Below are positions 1-9,905 of a stretch of 64,000 nt of DNA, one piece after another. The translations under genes and the position numbers were made by a program. The notes beneath the pieces were generated by a model. It was not told the origin of the DNA, ran no database searches, and worked only from the letters and a program-made list of their open reading frames with translations. Where the stretch lies: contig OZ244209.1 in NCBI GenBank assembly GCA_965216885.1, positions 5,642,001 to 5,706,000 on the forward strand, read 5' to 3'. The DNA is from CAYNJG01 sp965216885. Its GTDB lineage: Bacteria > Planctomycetota > Planctomycetia > Pirellulales > Pirellulaceae. Within the stretch, counting starts at the first letter, position 1; each line of letters opens with the position of its first letter.

Positions 1-63
1 AAAAAGTTTGGCAAGAAACCTGATGGCAATGAATTGACAAGCCATATCTTTACGGCCAACTAA
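1..63 (+). CDS. 3' end of a gene entering from the left (C-terminal 20 residues only)
   Basis: The first 60 bases read as an open frame on the plus strand ending in TAA at 61-63, with a lysine-rich start and the C-terminus SHIFTAN. It would converge on the large minus-strand gene that ends at 136, leaving 72 bases between them. So little is visible that neither the family nor even the reality of the gene can be established. Confidence 0.3.
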   Translation, partial: KKFGKKPDGNELTSHIFTAN

Positions 64-135
64 TCGGCGCAATCGTCACGTCTGGTACGCGACGACCGTA
101 AGTTGCCTCACAACGCCGCTCGTATTGCCGAAGAA

Positions 136-3100
136 TCAGCTGGCGAATACCTGATCTACGGCGGTAGCAGACAGGACCTGCTGACTTGTTCCATTGATTC
201 TCAGGAAGGTGTACGTCCCGGATCGACCAATCAACTGAACGTCGGCGGGATCGGACATGGACAATGTGACTGTTTCCGCTGATCCCGCAGTGAGCATTAA
301 CTCATCTCCGCTCATGGTGAGATCGACCGTGGTAACCTCGTCCCATCCACCGCGTTCCTCAACCCACGACAATTCGTCGCCGTCCATCACCACAAACAAG
401 CCTGGCTGTCGGGACGAGGACAAGATGTCAACGAGTGCGAATTGTCCCAGTAGCCCGCGTTCGCCGTAGGAGTTACTGCCACTGGCGATCAGTTGTTGCG
501 TTACCTCAAATTCGATTTCGTCCGGCGTATCAATCGGCTGGCCAGTTACGTCGGTATCGAGGCCAAAGATGACGTTCCGTCCATCGCTGGTGAATGCCGG
601 CTGCGTCTGCGTTAGCGTGTAGTCGCCAGGAGCAAGCCCGTCGAACCGGAAATCGCCGGTCAGATCGGAAACCGCTTCGCGTCGAACGGCCGTGCCGTCG
701 GTCGTCGTTCCTTCAAGGATAAACGAGACACCCGCGATGCCACGATCTCCCTCGTCCCGGACGCCATCATTGTCGAGGTCGGTAAAGACCGAGCCAGCGT
801 AGAAGGAATCCGCCGTCGACGTCACATCGACCGTCACTGTCGCGGAGTCAGTCAACTGTCCGCCGTCGTCGATCGTGTAGGTGAAGGAGTCTGCTCCTTC
901 CTGACCAAAGTCAGGCGTATACAGGATCTGCCGGCCGTCGGCACTGATCTCCACGGTACCGCTCGTTCCCGTGGTATCCACACTGACGATCGTCAGCGTC
1001 TCGCCGGCTTCGGTAATGTCGTTGGCCAGAACGTTGTACGTCTGCACTCCCGGAGCGACCACCGTGAACGCATCGTCGACGGCGATGGGAGCAATGTTCT
1101 GCGGCGCTGTGACTTCGATATCGACCGTTGCTGTATCCGTGCCGCCATTACCATCGCTCAGGCGATACTCCAACTGGTCCGTTCCGGTGAAGCCGGCATC
1201 CGGAGTGTAAAGGATGTCGCCACCATCGCTACTGATGACCGCCGTACCGTTGGAAGGGGCCGTCAGAATGACGTCGACTGACTTCGTTTCTCCGACATCA
1301 GGCAGCACGGAATCATTGTTGAGCACACCCAGGGCCTGCTGGCCACCGTCCGACTCAACACTCACATCGTCATCGAAAGCCACCGGTGGATTGTTCGGCG
1401 TACCTTCGACGGTCAGGTTAACCGTGGCCGTCGACGAATTGTTGTTGTCGTCGATAATCGTGTAGGTGAAGGAGTCGCTGCCCACGAATCCATCGTCCGC
1501 GATGTATTCGATCGAGCTGCCGACGATACCGACAAATCCGTTACCCGGCTGCTCGACACCGCTGATCATCAGCGTGGTGGCACCGGCACCAAGTACATCG
1601 TTCGCGAGCACGTCGAGTGAACCGCTGCCCTGAATCGTGAGATCATCATCAACCGCTGTGGAAGCCTCCGGCGAAACGTTGACCGTGACGCTGGCGACCG
1701 CTTCCATTCCGTTGGAACCGCGAACGGTGTAGCTGAACGTGTCGGTTCCGACAAAATCGCCATTCGGTGTGTACTCGAGCACTCCATCGCCGACCGAGAT
1801 GCTCGCGTTATCACTGTCGGTAACCGAAAGGATCTCGAGAGATTCGGTTTGATCATCATTGGCCAGAACATCGAGCACGTTACCCGTCGAGCCAAACACA
1901 ACATCGAAACTGTCATCCTGAACGAGTGGAGCGCCGTCAACGGTCAGCGTCAACGCACCCAGGGCGGTCCTTGGATCAGCGGTTCCCGCCGTCGAGTTGG
2001 TGGAGCCTGTCAGCCCGTCGTCCGTCACGGTGTAGATGATCGTCTCGATGCCCTGAAATCCATCGGCGGGCGTGTACTCAAGATCCCCCGTGGCCGTAAT
2101 GCTCACCGTGCCACCTGAGTCACTGGTTGCCTCGACAATCTCCAGAAACTGCAGGTTCACTTCATTTTCCGGACCTACCGTATCGTTGGCGAGGAGCGTC
2201 GCAGCCGGAATGACGGTCGTCGTGTCCCCCACAACCGTCAACGCATCCGCACCCACCGTGGGAGCATCGTTGATGGAGGAGATGTGGATCGTAACCGTGG
2301 CCGTTGCCGACATCCCCGATGTCAGACCAGTGACCGTGTAGTCGAACGTGTCCGTGCCGAAGAAGTCGGCGTTCGGGATGTAGGTGATATCCTGCGCGTC
2401 CCACATCAAGGTTCCAAATTGTGGTTGCGTGACGGCTGTATACAGTAGTGACTCTTGAGCTTCACCGTCCGGGCCTACATCATTTGCAAGGATCTCGGAC
2501 AGCAGGATGCCCGTTGAATCCTCGACGAACAGACCACGGTTCGAATCATCAACCGCGAGGTCGTCAGGGAACACATCGTCCACCGCAACGGGAGCGTCAA
2601 CAACGTTGTTGACCATGACCTCAACCGCCCCGGTAGCGGACTGACCGTTTCCAGTAGCTACCAGATAAGTGAAGTTCGAAGCACCGAAGAAATCACTGGT
2701 CGGTGAGTAGAGTAGCGAAAGCCCGTCCTCGGAAATCTCCAAGAGACCTTCCGGATCTCCAAAGACTTCGACGATACGAGCGTCGTCCCCAAGGCCGTCG
2801 TTGGCGAGAACATCCAGCATGTTGACCGTCGTGTCTTCATCAACGCTGAAAGCATCGTCCACGGCGGCGTCTGAAGCAACGACGTTGACGACGACTTGTT
2901 GGCGATCAAAGTCATTACCCACAACCGCGGTAGGAGCAACCGCCACGTTCAGCAGCAGCGTTCCGCCGACGGCAGCGTCCGCAGGGATGTCTACAGAGAC
3001 GAGCCCCGTGTCCGAAACTTCAACATCGCCCGTGCTGACCCCGCTGGCAAAGAAGAAGACGGGATCGTTTTCGATATCGGTGTAACCGAGCTGGAATTCC

Positions 3101-5040
3101 AGCGTCGACCCAACGGCGGCCGTCAGTTCCGGAATATCGTCCAGGAATGGCTGGCTATTGCGTGACGAAGGCTCAAGCGTTACCTGGAACGTCTGGCTGG
3201 TCGAATTGTTTTCACTATCCGTCGCCGTCACGGTTACCGACGTCGTGCCCGATGCCTCTCTCGCTCGAACCGTGAGGATCGCATTCTCGGTATCGTTGAA
3301 GACTGTGGCATCGGTAATGATGATGTCCGATGCGGGCGTACTGCCATTCACGATGGCCTCGCTAATACCCTCCAGCACATCGAATCCTTCCACCAGTTGG
3401 CCGAAGACCGTGTGGTTGAAGTCCAGGTGCTGAGGTGTGCCGTCGGTCACGAAGAACTGCGAGTTGTTGGTATCGTCACTGCTCTTCGCCATCGACAGAA
3501 TGCCGACCTGGTTGTGCTGCAGATCGATGTGAAACTGGTCGTCAAAGTCCGGCAGAGAAGAACCACCTGAACCATTTCCGTTCGGGTCTCCACCCTGAAT
3601 TACAAAACCGTCGATGACGCGGTGAATTGTCAGGCCATCGTAGAAGCCACTTTCGGTCAACTCGATGAATCGATCCGTCGCCCGCGGCGCTTTGTCCTCG
3701 AAGAACTCAAAGACCATCGTGCCATAGTCCTCAATCTCCAGCGACCAGTAACGATTGCCTTCATCGAGAACCGTCGCATCGACAAGGTCGGGATCATCCA
3801 CGCTAACGGTATAGGTCAAGCCGTTGCCGGTCGGATCGTATCCGTCCAGCGGCAACTGTCGCGGCGATTCAATTTCCACCGAGATGTCATTTGTACCGAA
3901 GATCTCCATCAACGAGGGACCATCGGCCGTTGGTATCGTCACACCGGACTGCGTGGAGATTTCCTCCAGCGTGAGTACGCCCGTCGCGGTTGCGCCGCCC
4001 GGGAATACCCAGGTATTGGCAGCCGTTATGCCAGCAGCTGTCGCGTCCGACGTGAACGAACCATCGGCGTTGAAGACGGCGGAAGTAGGAAGGTACGAAG
4101 CACCGTCCTGGAAGAGGTTTCGCTGAGCTACCGCATCGGCGTTGGCCTGGTTCGTGGACCAGAACGTCACTCCCGCAGCGTCGAGATCCTTGGCGAACTG
4201 CACCAGATCCGGGATTCCCCCGTCGACGTTGCCAATCGTTAGTTGAGTGGAACCAAACTCAATGTCGGCTTCCTGCACCGGATCGAGCGTCCCAAAGAAC
4301 AGCGTTTCGCGAGCCGGCAGGACGTCTGCCCCGTCCGATGTGAAGTTCAGCGTCCCCGCGGCGTCCGCCTCCATGGTCACACTAAACAAGAGAAATTCGT
4401 CGGACAACAACGGACTGGCGTTGGCAAAAGCCCCCACTTCGTCAAGCAATCCCGGTGTCGATGTCGAGCCCGTACGACCATTGGTGTAACTCGAGCCAAA
4501 CTCGATATCCGACGCCACCGATGCGAGTCCCGAGTCGTAGTTCACATCAACGTAGGCGGCGAACACACCTTGCGCTTCGTCGCCGTCGCGAAGGTCCTGG
4601 ACATACCCGTGAACCTGAAACTGGTCGCCGATGTTGGCGTTGGTAATCACGTTGCCCGAAGTGTCGGTCACCTCAAGGCGGAAACGCAGTATTTCCCCTT
4701 CACCCTGAGCATTCAGGAACTCGATAACCTGCTGCGCGTCACTGGGTGTCAGAAATCCGTCGCCATTGGTGTCAATCAAGGACAGATCAGACAGGCTACC
4801 CGGTTCGCCGGACGCCAGTTCGGGCAGGGCGCGCGCACCCCCCGAATTGATCTGCCGGATCACGCTGAGGGCATCCACCGCCGTGACGAAACCGTCCTGA
4901 TTGACGTCGTTGCAATCGACGGGATTCTGCCAGGAAGCCACCATGTCGCCGGCGAGCAACATTCGTGGTTCAAGGGTTTCGGTAACGTGACTCACGAAGT
5001 TGCGTCGGTTCGCCCGACGCTTTTGGGATTGTCTGCTCAT
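136..5040 (-). CDS. Giant LEPR-XLL surface protein with dockerin, cohesin-like, cyclophilin and tandem cadherin-like domains
   Basis: A 1634-residue secreted mosaic protein. The N-terminus is Arg/Lys-rich and carries LEPRMLLAG at about residues 23-31, the planctomycete LEPR-XLL sorting tag. A dockerin-type pair of calcium loops follows at about 43-112 (NQDGF and NGDGF), then a cohesin-like beta region at about 118-270. A complete cyclophilin-type peptidyl-prolyl isomerase domain lies at about 430-580 (FEFFEDKAPRATDRF, IHRVIDGFVIQGGDPNG, SQFFVTDG). About seven cadherin-like repeats follow at 725-1405, each with a DD...VLAND core, then an SdrD/B-like module at 1413-1490 and a short C-terminal beta region. 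The start is the ATG at 5040, with no clear ribosome site before it. The likely role is cell-surface or matrix structure; whether the isomerase is active is unknown. Confidence 0.9.
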   Translation of the reverse strand: MSRQSQKRRANRRNFVSHVTETLEPRMLLAGDMVASWQNPVDCNDVNQDGFVTAVDALSVIRQINSGGARALPELASGEPGSLSDLSLIDTNGDGFLTPSDAQQVIEFLNAQGEGEILRFRLEVTDTSGNVITNANIGDQFQVHGYVQDLRDGDEAQGVFAAYVDVNYDSGLASVASDIEFGSSYTNGRTGSTSTPGLLDEVGAFANASPLLSDEFLLFSVTMEADAAGTLNFTSDGADVLPARETLFFGTLDPVQEADIEFGSTQLTIGNVDGGIPDLVQFAKDLDAAGVTFWSTNQANADAVAQRNLFQDGASYLPTSAVFNADGSFTSDATAAGITAANTWVFPGGATATGVLTLEEISTQSGVTIPTADGPSLMEIFGTNDISVEIESPRQLPLDGYDPTGNGLTYTVSVDDPDLVDATVLDEGNRYWSLEIEDYGTMVFEFFEDKAPRATDRFIELTESGFYDGLTIHRVIDGFVIQGGDPNGNGSGGSSLPDFDDQFHIDLQHNQVGILSMAKSSDDTNNSQFFVTDGTPQHLDFNHTVFGQLVEGFDVLEGISEAIVNGSTPASDIIITDATVFNDTENAILTVRAREASGTTSVTVTATDSENNSTSQTFQVTLEPSSRNSQPFLDDIPELTAAVGSTLEFQLGYTDIENDPVFFFASGVSTGDVEVSDTGLVSVDIPADAAVGGTLLLNVAVAPTAVVGNDFDRQQVVVNVVASDAAVDDAFSVDEDTTVNMLDVLANDGLGDDARIVEVFGDPEGLLEISEDGLSLLYSPTSDFFGASNFTYLVATGNGQSATGAVEVMVNNVVDAPVAVDDVFPDDLAVDDSNRGLFVEDSTGILLSEILANDVGPDGEAQESLLYTAVTQPQFGTLMWDAQDITYIPNADFFGTDTFDYTVTGLTSGMSATATVTIHISSINDAPTVGADALTVVGDTTTVIPAATLLANDTVGPENEVNLQFLEIVEATSDSGGTVSITATGDLEYTPADGFQGIETIIYTVTDDGLTGSTNSTAGTADPRTALGALTLTVDGAPLVQDDSFDVVFGSTGNVLDVLANDDQTESLEILSVTDSDNASISVGDGVLEYTPNGDFVGTDTFSYTVRGSNGMEAVASVTVNVSPEASTAVDDDLTIQGSGSLDVLANDVLGAGATTLMISGVEQPGNGFVGIVGSSIEYIADDGFVGSDSFTYTIIDDNNNSSTATVNLTVEGTPNNPPVAFDDDVSVESDGGQQALGVLNNDSVLPDVGETKSVDVILTAPSNGTAVISSDGGDILYTPDAGFTGTDQLEYRLSDGNGGTDTATVDIEVTAPQNIAPIAVDDAFTVVAPGVQTYNVLANDITEAGETLTIVSVDTTGTSGTVEISADGRQILYTPDFGQEGADSFTYTIDDGGQLTDSATVTVDVTSTADSFYAGSVFTDLDNDGVRDEGDRGIAGVSFILEGTTTDGTAVRREAVSDLTGDFRFDGLAPGDYTLTQTQPAFTSDGRNVIFGLDTDVTGQPIDTPDEIEFEVTQQLIASGSNSYGERGLLGQFALVDILSSSRQPGLFVVMDGDELSWVEERGGWDEVTTVDLTMSGDELMLTAGSAETVTLSMSDPADVQLIGRSGTYTFLRINGTSQQVLSATAVDQVFAS

Positions 5041-5426
5041 TGTGTGCTGTATTCGGGGACTATGTAGCTCTACCGCAGAGGATTTGCGGGATTGGCCGCC
5101 ATCGGATTCGACTGTAGGAAAAGAAGAGGAGCAAGTTTCAAGCTAATTTCTGACGACAATTCCCGCTAGCGAATTGCATCGTGATGTGACGCAGCGTTTT
5201 CGCAACACGGCCGCGCAATCGGACCGACGTCAAGTTTTTTTCACGTCATCCGAAACTGACAAATCGTTGCCCGTTCGTGACTGCGCCATTACGCTGAAAT
5301 GTATGGTCGATTGTTGAGTTGCCTAGTCACTCGCTCTGTGTTCTCTACGGATTTTTCGAAGAAGATCACGCGATACGTGGCGAACCACTCGACTCCCTGC
5401 GGCAAACTCCAGATCTGGATCAATAC
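5041..5426. other. Intergenic region between divergent surface-protein genes
   Basis: This 386-base gap lies between the start codons of the 1634-aa protein (minus) and the protease-like protein (plus), so it must hold both promoters. It contains AT-rich patches such as a run of seven T near 5235, but no -35/-10 pair or operator I can defend. A plus-strand frame is open back to a TTG at 5319, but the N-terminal sorting tag indicates the ATG at 5427. Confidence 0.5.
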
Positions 5427-7268
5427 ATGAAACGCGCTCGCGGTCGAAAGCGACCACTCTACGCGGAAGGGCTCGAAGCACGCCAGCTGCTTTCGTCGGT
5501 CCCTTTCGGTGCTGCAGCGCAGGATACCGCTGAGTTCTTACTTGGCGACGTGAACGTCAATGTGGTGTTCCTCGAATCCAACGGTGCCATTGATGCGGAC
5601 ACCGAACAGTGGAACGAAGAACTCGCCACCGGCGTAAAGGGCAGAATCGAAGAAGGCCTGCAGTGGTGGACCGACACGCTGGCCTTGCACTCGGACAAGC
5701 ACTACCTGAATTTCAACGTCGATTATACATACGCGGACGACCCCGTCGAAGTCAGCTACGAGCCCATTTCGCGTGGGTCACAGGCTTTCACACTTTGGAT
5801 TGAAGAATTCTTCCGGGCGACAGACACTCCGTCCAGTCCCGGGTTCACCACCGAGATCCGCAACTTCAATCATCAAACACGAATCGAGAACGACGCCAAC
5901 TGGTCGTTTACGATTTTCGTCGTGAATGCGGACAACGACCCCAACGATCGCTTCGGCGACGCAAACGCACAGGGAACGGTCTTCCAACGAGCTTTCGCCT
6001 ATCCCGGCGGACAGTTTATCGTAATGCCTCATTCCCGACCTGCGGGCACGGTCGCACACGAAGTCGGACACATGTTCTGGGCGTTCGACGAGTACTCCAA
6101 CAGCGACTCGTACTCGTCACGACGCGGCTACTACGCAACCCAGAACACGAACGCGTACTCCGGCAACCCGGATACTTCGCAGCGTGAACCGAGCATTATG
6201 GCTTCGGTCAGCTCGCCATTCGCGAACCACCAGATCTCGCAGAGCGCGCGGGAAACGATTGGCTGGCGAGACTCCGACGGTGACGGGATCTTCGATGTGC
6301 TGGACGTCGACCATACTCTCGATGCGAATGTAACCTACGACGCCATAACCAACGCCGTCTCGATTGTCGGCACTTCCAGCGTCAACACTCTGGCCAACCA
6401 GAATCCGGCCGGGTTCCAGAACGACATCACGATCAATCGAATCACGTCGCTTCAATACCGCATCGACGGTGGCGAATGGATCGACCTCACGGCGACCGAC
6501 GGCTACACGGTCGATATCAACAGCACACTGGAAGACGTGCCGGCGAACGCAAGCGTTATCGAATTCCAGACGATTGATGACCGCATTGGCGTAACAAGCA
6601 ACGTGCTTTCGCTTGACCTGCCAGCACGATCCACTACCCCAGTTGACCCCGAGGTGCCAACGGAACCGACCAGTCCCGGGGAGCCTACCAGTCCCGGGGA
6701 GCCAACTGACGAACAACCTACCGACCCAACGGACGAACAGCCAACCGACGATCCGAATGCTCCACGACAGAACCCGGACAACTCGCTGGATGTCAACGGT
6801 GATGGCCACGTAACTGCCATCGATGTGCTGAACGTGATCGTCTCCCTCAATACCGGAAACACTTTCGATGATGTCGTTGCGGGTCCTCCATTTCTGGATG
6901 TCACGGGCGACGGCGTCGTGTCGGCCCGTGACGCGTTAACGGTCATCAACCACATCAACCGCTCGGCACGAGTACTTAACGTTGATTCGCCCGCCGGGGA
7001 ATTTGACGAAGAATCGTCATCGACCGAGCTCGCAGCGGCGACTACCGAAATGGTGGTCCTCAGCCCCGTACTCGAAAACGAGGTCGTCGTTGACGAGCCC
7101 ATGCCGGTCAGCGAAACAGCTCCCCAAAGCAGTACGCTCATCACGGCCGTGGCGACGACCGACGTTCCACAATTTGCCAGCACGCCTCCCTCCACCTCGA
7201 CGCTGGCCGTCTGGGCACTCTTTTCCCGCAGGCCCACGGACGACTCTGACCCCGATTTCTGGCAATAG
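5427..7268 (+). CDS. Secreted zinc-protease-like protein with LExRxLL tag and C-terminal dockerin
   Basis: 613 residues from the ATG at 5427. I chose this start because it puts the basic leader and the LEARQLLS tag at residues 16-23, as in the neighbouring LEPR-XLL proteins; a TTG at 5319 would add 36 unlikely residues. The motif HEVGHMFWAFDEY near residue 211 has the HExxH zinc-binding core of metallopeptidases, although the third ligand is not the usual metzincin histidine. A beta-rich Ig-like part follows at about 295-400, then a Pro/Thr/Glu linker, then a dockerin pair at about 453-510 (VNGDGHVTAIDVLN and VTGDGVVSARDALT). It is probably exported and surface-bound. Its substrate is unknown. 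Confidence 0.85.
   Translation: MKRARGRKRPLYAEGLEARQLLSSVPFGAAAQDTAEFLLGDVNVNVVFLESNGAIDADTEQWNEELATGVKGRIEEGLQWWTDTLALHSDKHYLNFNVDYTYADDPVEVSYEPISRGSQAFTLWIEEFFRATDTPSSPGFTTEIRNFNHQTRIENDANWSFTIFVVNADNDPNDRFGDANAQGTVFQRAFAYPGGQFIVMPHSRPAGTVAHEVGHMFWAFDEYSNSDSYSSRRGYYATQNTNAYSGNPDTSQREPSIMASVSSPFANHQISQSARETIGWRDSDGDGIFDVLDVDHTLDANVTYDAITNAVSIVGTSSVNTLANQNPAGFQNDITINRITSLQYRIDGGEWIDLTATDGYTVDINSTLEDVPANASVIEFQTIDDRIGVTSNVLSLDLPARSTTPVDPEVPTEPTSPGEPTSPGEPTDEQPTDPTDEQPTDDPNAPRQNPDNSLDVNGDGHVTAIDVLNVIVSLNTGNTFDDVVAGPPFLDVTGDGVVSARDALTVINHINRSARVLNVDSPAGEFDEESSSTELAAATTEMVVLSPVLENEVVVDEPMPVSETAPQSSTLITAVATTDVPQFASTPPSTSTLAVWALFSRRPTDDSDPDFWQ
6669..6704 (+). repeat. 18-bp tandem repeat in the Pro/Thr linker
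   Basis: Two 18-bp units differing only in the last base encode TSPGEP twice, in the linker between the protease-like part and the dockerin. The unit length keeps the reading frame, so copy number could vary without breaking the protein. Confidence 0.85.
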
Positions 7269-7408
7269 CGACTCCGTCGAGTGCCACTTTTCGTTACTGG
7301 CATCAGACTGGTGCGACCGCTCACTCTGGTAGCTCACGGTTTACTGCGCAAAGTCGCCTTGAGCGTATAATTGGGGCAAGATCTACGTAGCTGCCGCGAA
7401 AGCCCCGC

Positions 7409-9280
7409 ATGTCCAATTTCAGTACCAGCACCTCACGCCGGAAACGGGCGCTTCATATCGAGGCGTTGGAGCTGCGCGAACTGTTAACGGTCGACATGAC
7501 GGCAGAGGAACAACTGTTCATCGAGCTTGTCAATCGTGCCCGAGCCGATCCGCTGGCGGAGGTCCAGCGAAATCCGGACGTCGACGACCTCAACGAGGAA
7601 GTCGACGAAGACGACGAGATCTCACCGGATCCCAAACAACCTCTCGCACCCCATCAATCGCTGACCGACGCCATGGGCGGGCATGCAATCGACATGCTGC
7701 GCCGGGACTTCTTTGGTCACGTCAATCCAGATGGCGAGAGCCCCTCGGAGAGAGCTCGTGCTGCCGGGTATCCCGCGGGTGCCGGAGAGAACATTGCGTG
7801 GTTTGGAAACACGGGCGGCGTCAATCGCATCGAGGAAATCTACCTTCGCCACCGAGGACTCGTGGATAGCGTTGGTCACCGAATCAATCTGATGAACGAG
7901 AGCTGGAAGGAAATTGGGGCTGCAGTTTTCTACGGTAACTTCACCCAGGAAAATACCGAATTCCAGTCCATCATGGTTGGCACCCTGTTTGGAAATCGCG
8001 GGGGTAACAGCTTCATCACCGGCGTGGCCATCAGTGACCACATCGTGCCGAACAACTTTTACGAAATCGGCGAAGGCCTGGGCGACGTGACAATCACCGC
8101 CGTTCGCGAAGGCACCAGCGAAACCTACACCGACGTCACCGGAGCCTCGGGCGGATACGGAATCCGCGTGCCCAATGGGACCTACACGGTGACTGCCTCC
8201 GGCGGCAATCTGTCCCGTGAGATTACGGTACGCGCGGTCGAAGTTGACGGCCTGAATGTGAAAATTGACTTCAACAACTTCCGCATGCCCACCTACTACA
8301 TCGAAGGCACTTTCTTTGATGATGCGAATGCCAACGGCCGGCAGGATGCCAATGAACGTCCGCTCGCCAATCGCACGGTATGGCTGGACCTGAATGATGA
8401 TGGCGAGTTCGACGCCAACGAGCCGCGCATGGTCTCCGACAGTAGCGGTCGCTATCGCATCGACGGCCTGATGCCGGGCGACTATACGGTTCGGCAGGTC
8501 CTCCCCAATCGCTGGGAGCAAACGTTCCCGGCGGCCGGCAGCACGTTTGTGATTCCGCTGGTCGACCTCAACATCACCGGAGTCAACTTCGGCGCGAGCT
8601 CCGGGAATCTCGCTCCCGTTGCGAATGCCGACGAGGCTTCTGCCGTTGCCGGTCAGGCCGTCAGTATTTCCGTCACCCACAACGATTCGGATCCCGAGGG
8701 CAACCTGGCCGCGACAACCATCCAGATTGCCACGGCTCCACGTAACGGCACGGTATTCATCAACGAATCCCAGCAGATCGTCTACACCGCCGACTCAACG
8801 TTTTCGGGAGTAGACAGCTTCACGTATACGGTTGGCGATACGGAAGGATTGCGATCGAACAGTGCTCGCGTCACGATTGATGTCGCGTCCGCCAATCCAT
8901 GGCAAAACCCGAATGAGCCGCTCGATGTCAACGGAGACGGCGGCGTCTTCCCGCTCGATGCACTACTCGTCATCCGCGAGCTCAACCAGAAGGGCCCCGG
9001 CCCCCTGGCGGAACAGCAGGCGGACCAGTATTTCTTCGATGTCAGCGGTGACGCCTTTCTCAGTGCAATCGACGCGCTACGCATCATCATTCACCTGAAC
9101 AATCAGCCCCGCCCCGGTGGTGAACCGCCCGAGCCGACAGAGCCGATTCCACAAGCTCGCTCGATTGATGCCGCCTTCGCAATGGCGGTTGCCGTGCATG
9201 ACGAAGACAGGCATGACGAAGACCTCGGAGACGAAGACCTGTATGACGAAGACCTGGACCTGCTTTGGCCCCTGACATGA
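7409..9280 (+). CDS. CAP/SCP-domain surface protein with LExRxLL tag, SdrD-like, cadherin-like and dockerin modules
   Basis: 623 residues. LELRELLT near residues 20-27 is the LEPR-XLL-type tag. A CAP (SCP/PR-1) domain covers about 30-210: the helix ELVNRARADP, then FFGHVNPDG, GENIAWFG and VDSVGHRINLM supply the His, Glu and His positions of the CAP cavity. An SdrD/B-like module with Asp/Asn-rich loops follows at about 292-375, one cadherin-like repeat at 400-495 and a dockerin pair at about 500-560. The tail is very acidic, with four short repeats of DED. CAP domains in bacteria are secreted and of mostly unknown activity. It lies 140 bases behind the protease-like gene, in the same direction and with the same domain vocabulary. 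Confidence 0.88.
   Translation: MSNFSTSTSRRKRALHIEALELRELLTVDMTAEEQLFIELVNRARADPLAEVQRNPDVDDLNEEVDEDDEISPDPKQPLAPHQSLTDAMGGHAIDMLRRDFFGHVNPDGESPSERARAAGYPAGAGENIAWFGNTGGVNRIEEIYLRHRGLVDSVGHRINLMNESWKEIGAAVFYGNFTQENTEFQSIMVGTLFGNRGGNSFITGVAISDHIVPNNFYEIGEGLGDVTITAVREGTSETYTDVTGASGGYGIRVPNGTYTVTASGGNLSREITVRAVEVDGLNVKIDFNNFRMPTYYIEGTFFDDANANGRQDANERPLANRTVWLDLNDDGEFDANEPRMVSDSSGRYRIDGLMPGDYTVRQVLPNRWEQTFPAAGSTFVIPLVDLNITGVNFGASSGNLAPVANADEASAVAGQAVSISVTHNDSDPEGNLAATTIQIATAPRNGTVFINESQQIVYTADSTFSGVDSFTYTVGDTEGLRSNSARVTIDVASANPWQNPNEPLDVNGDGGVFPLDALLVIRELNQKGPGPLAEQQADQYFFDVSGDAFLSAIDALRIIIHLNNQPRPGGEPPEPTEPIPQARSIDAAFAMAVAVHDEDRHDEDLGDEDLYDEDLDLLWPLT
9197..9256 (+). repeat. 15-bp tandem repeat encoding an acidic tail
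   Basis: Four imperfect 15-bp units, each containing GACGAAGAC, encode HDEDR, HDEDL, GDEDL and YDEDL at the C-terminus of the CAP protein. The frame is kept in every unit. The result is a strongly acidic, possibly calcium-binding tail just before the last six residues. Confidence 0.85.
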
Positions 9281-9332
9281 TGGCTGCTATGATTGGCGGC
9301 TTCCCACGAGTGCCAATCGCTGCGACAGGCTC

Positions 9333-9905
9333 ATGTCAGATTCTCAAGAAAATCCATGGAAGACGCTGACTTCCAACGCACGATTCGAAAACCCGTGGAT
9401 GCGAGTCGTCCAGAACGAGGTCATCAATCCGTCTGGCGGTGAGGGCGAATACACGGTCGTCCATTTCAAGAACCGCGCCGTTTCCGTGATTCCCATCGAC
9501 GACCAGCAACACACGTGGCTGGTAGGCCAGTATCGTTACGCCGTCGATTCCTACGAGTGGGAGATTCCTGCAGGAGGAGCTCCGCAGGGCGAATCAACAC
9601 TGGACTGCGCAAAGCGCGAACTGACCGAAGAAACAGGACTGGTCGCGGAGAAATGGGATCTGATCGTCGACGGTCTTCAGCTTTCGAACTCCATTACCGA
9701 CGAACGAGCTTACACCTACGTTGCACGGCAACTTACGCAACACACCGCCTCGCCCGAGGAAACCGAACAGCTTTCTTTGCGGCGGCTTCCACTACAACAG
9801 GCGATCGACATGGCAATCGACGGCGAGATCCAGGATGGCTTCAGTGCGGTCAGCCTGATGAGACTTGGACATCTGCTACTGCGTGGAAAACTGGAGACAA
9901 ACTGA
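9333..9905 (+). CDS. Nudix hydrolase, ADP-ribose pyrophosphatase type
   Basis: 190 residues, the usual size for ADP-ribose diphosphatases. The Nudix box is complete: GGAPQGE followed by KRELTEETGL, matching GX5EX7REUXEEXGU, at about residues 85-107. The enzyme is expected to hydrolyse ADP-ribose or a related nucleoside diphosphate sugar in the cytoplasm using Mg2+. The stop codon overlaps the start of the next gene by one base (TGATG at 9903-9907), so the two are probably translated together. Substrate specificity cannot be read from the sequence. Confidence 0.9.
   Translation: MSDSQENPWKTLTSNARFENPWMRVVQNEVINPSGGEGEYTVVHFKNRAVSVIPIDDQQHTWLVGQYRYAVDSYEWEIPAGGAPQGESTLDCAKRELTEETGLVAEKWDLIVDGLQLSNSITDERAYTYVARQLTQHTASPEETEQLSLRRLPLQQAIDMAIDGEIQDGFSAVSLMRLGHLLLRGKLETN

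Noticed and set aside
4243..5067. 274-codon plus-strand frame opposite the 1634-aa gene
   Set aside because: It is antisense to a well-supported coding region with clear dockerin and cohesin-like domains. Long antisense frames are expected in GC-rich genes.
7622..8680. 352-codon minus-strand frame opposite the CAP-domain gene
   Set aside because: The opposite strand encodes a clear CAP domain and SdrD-like module. The antisense translation shows no family feature.
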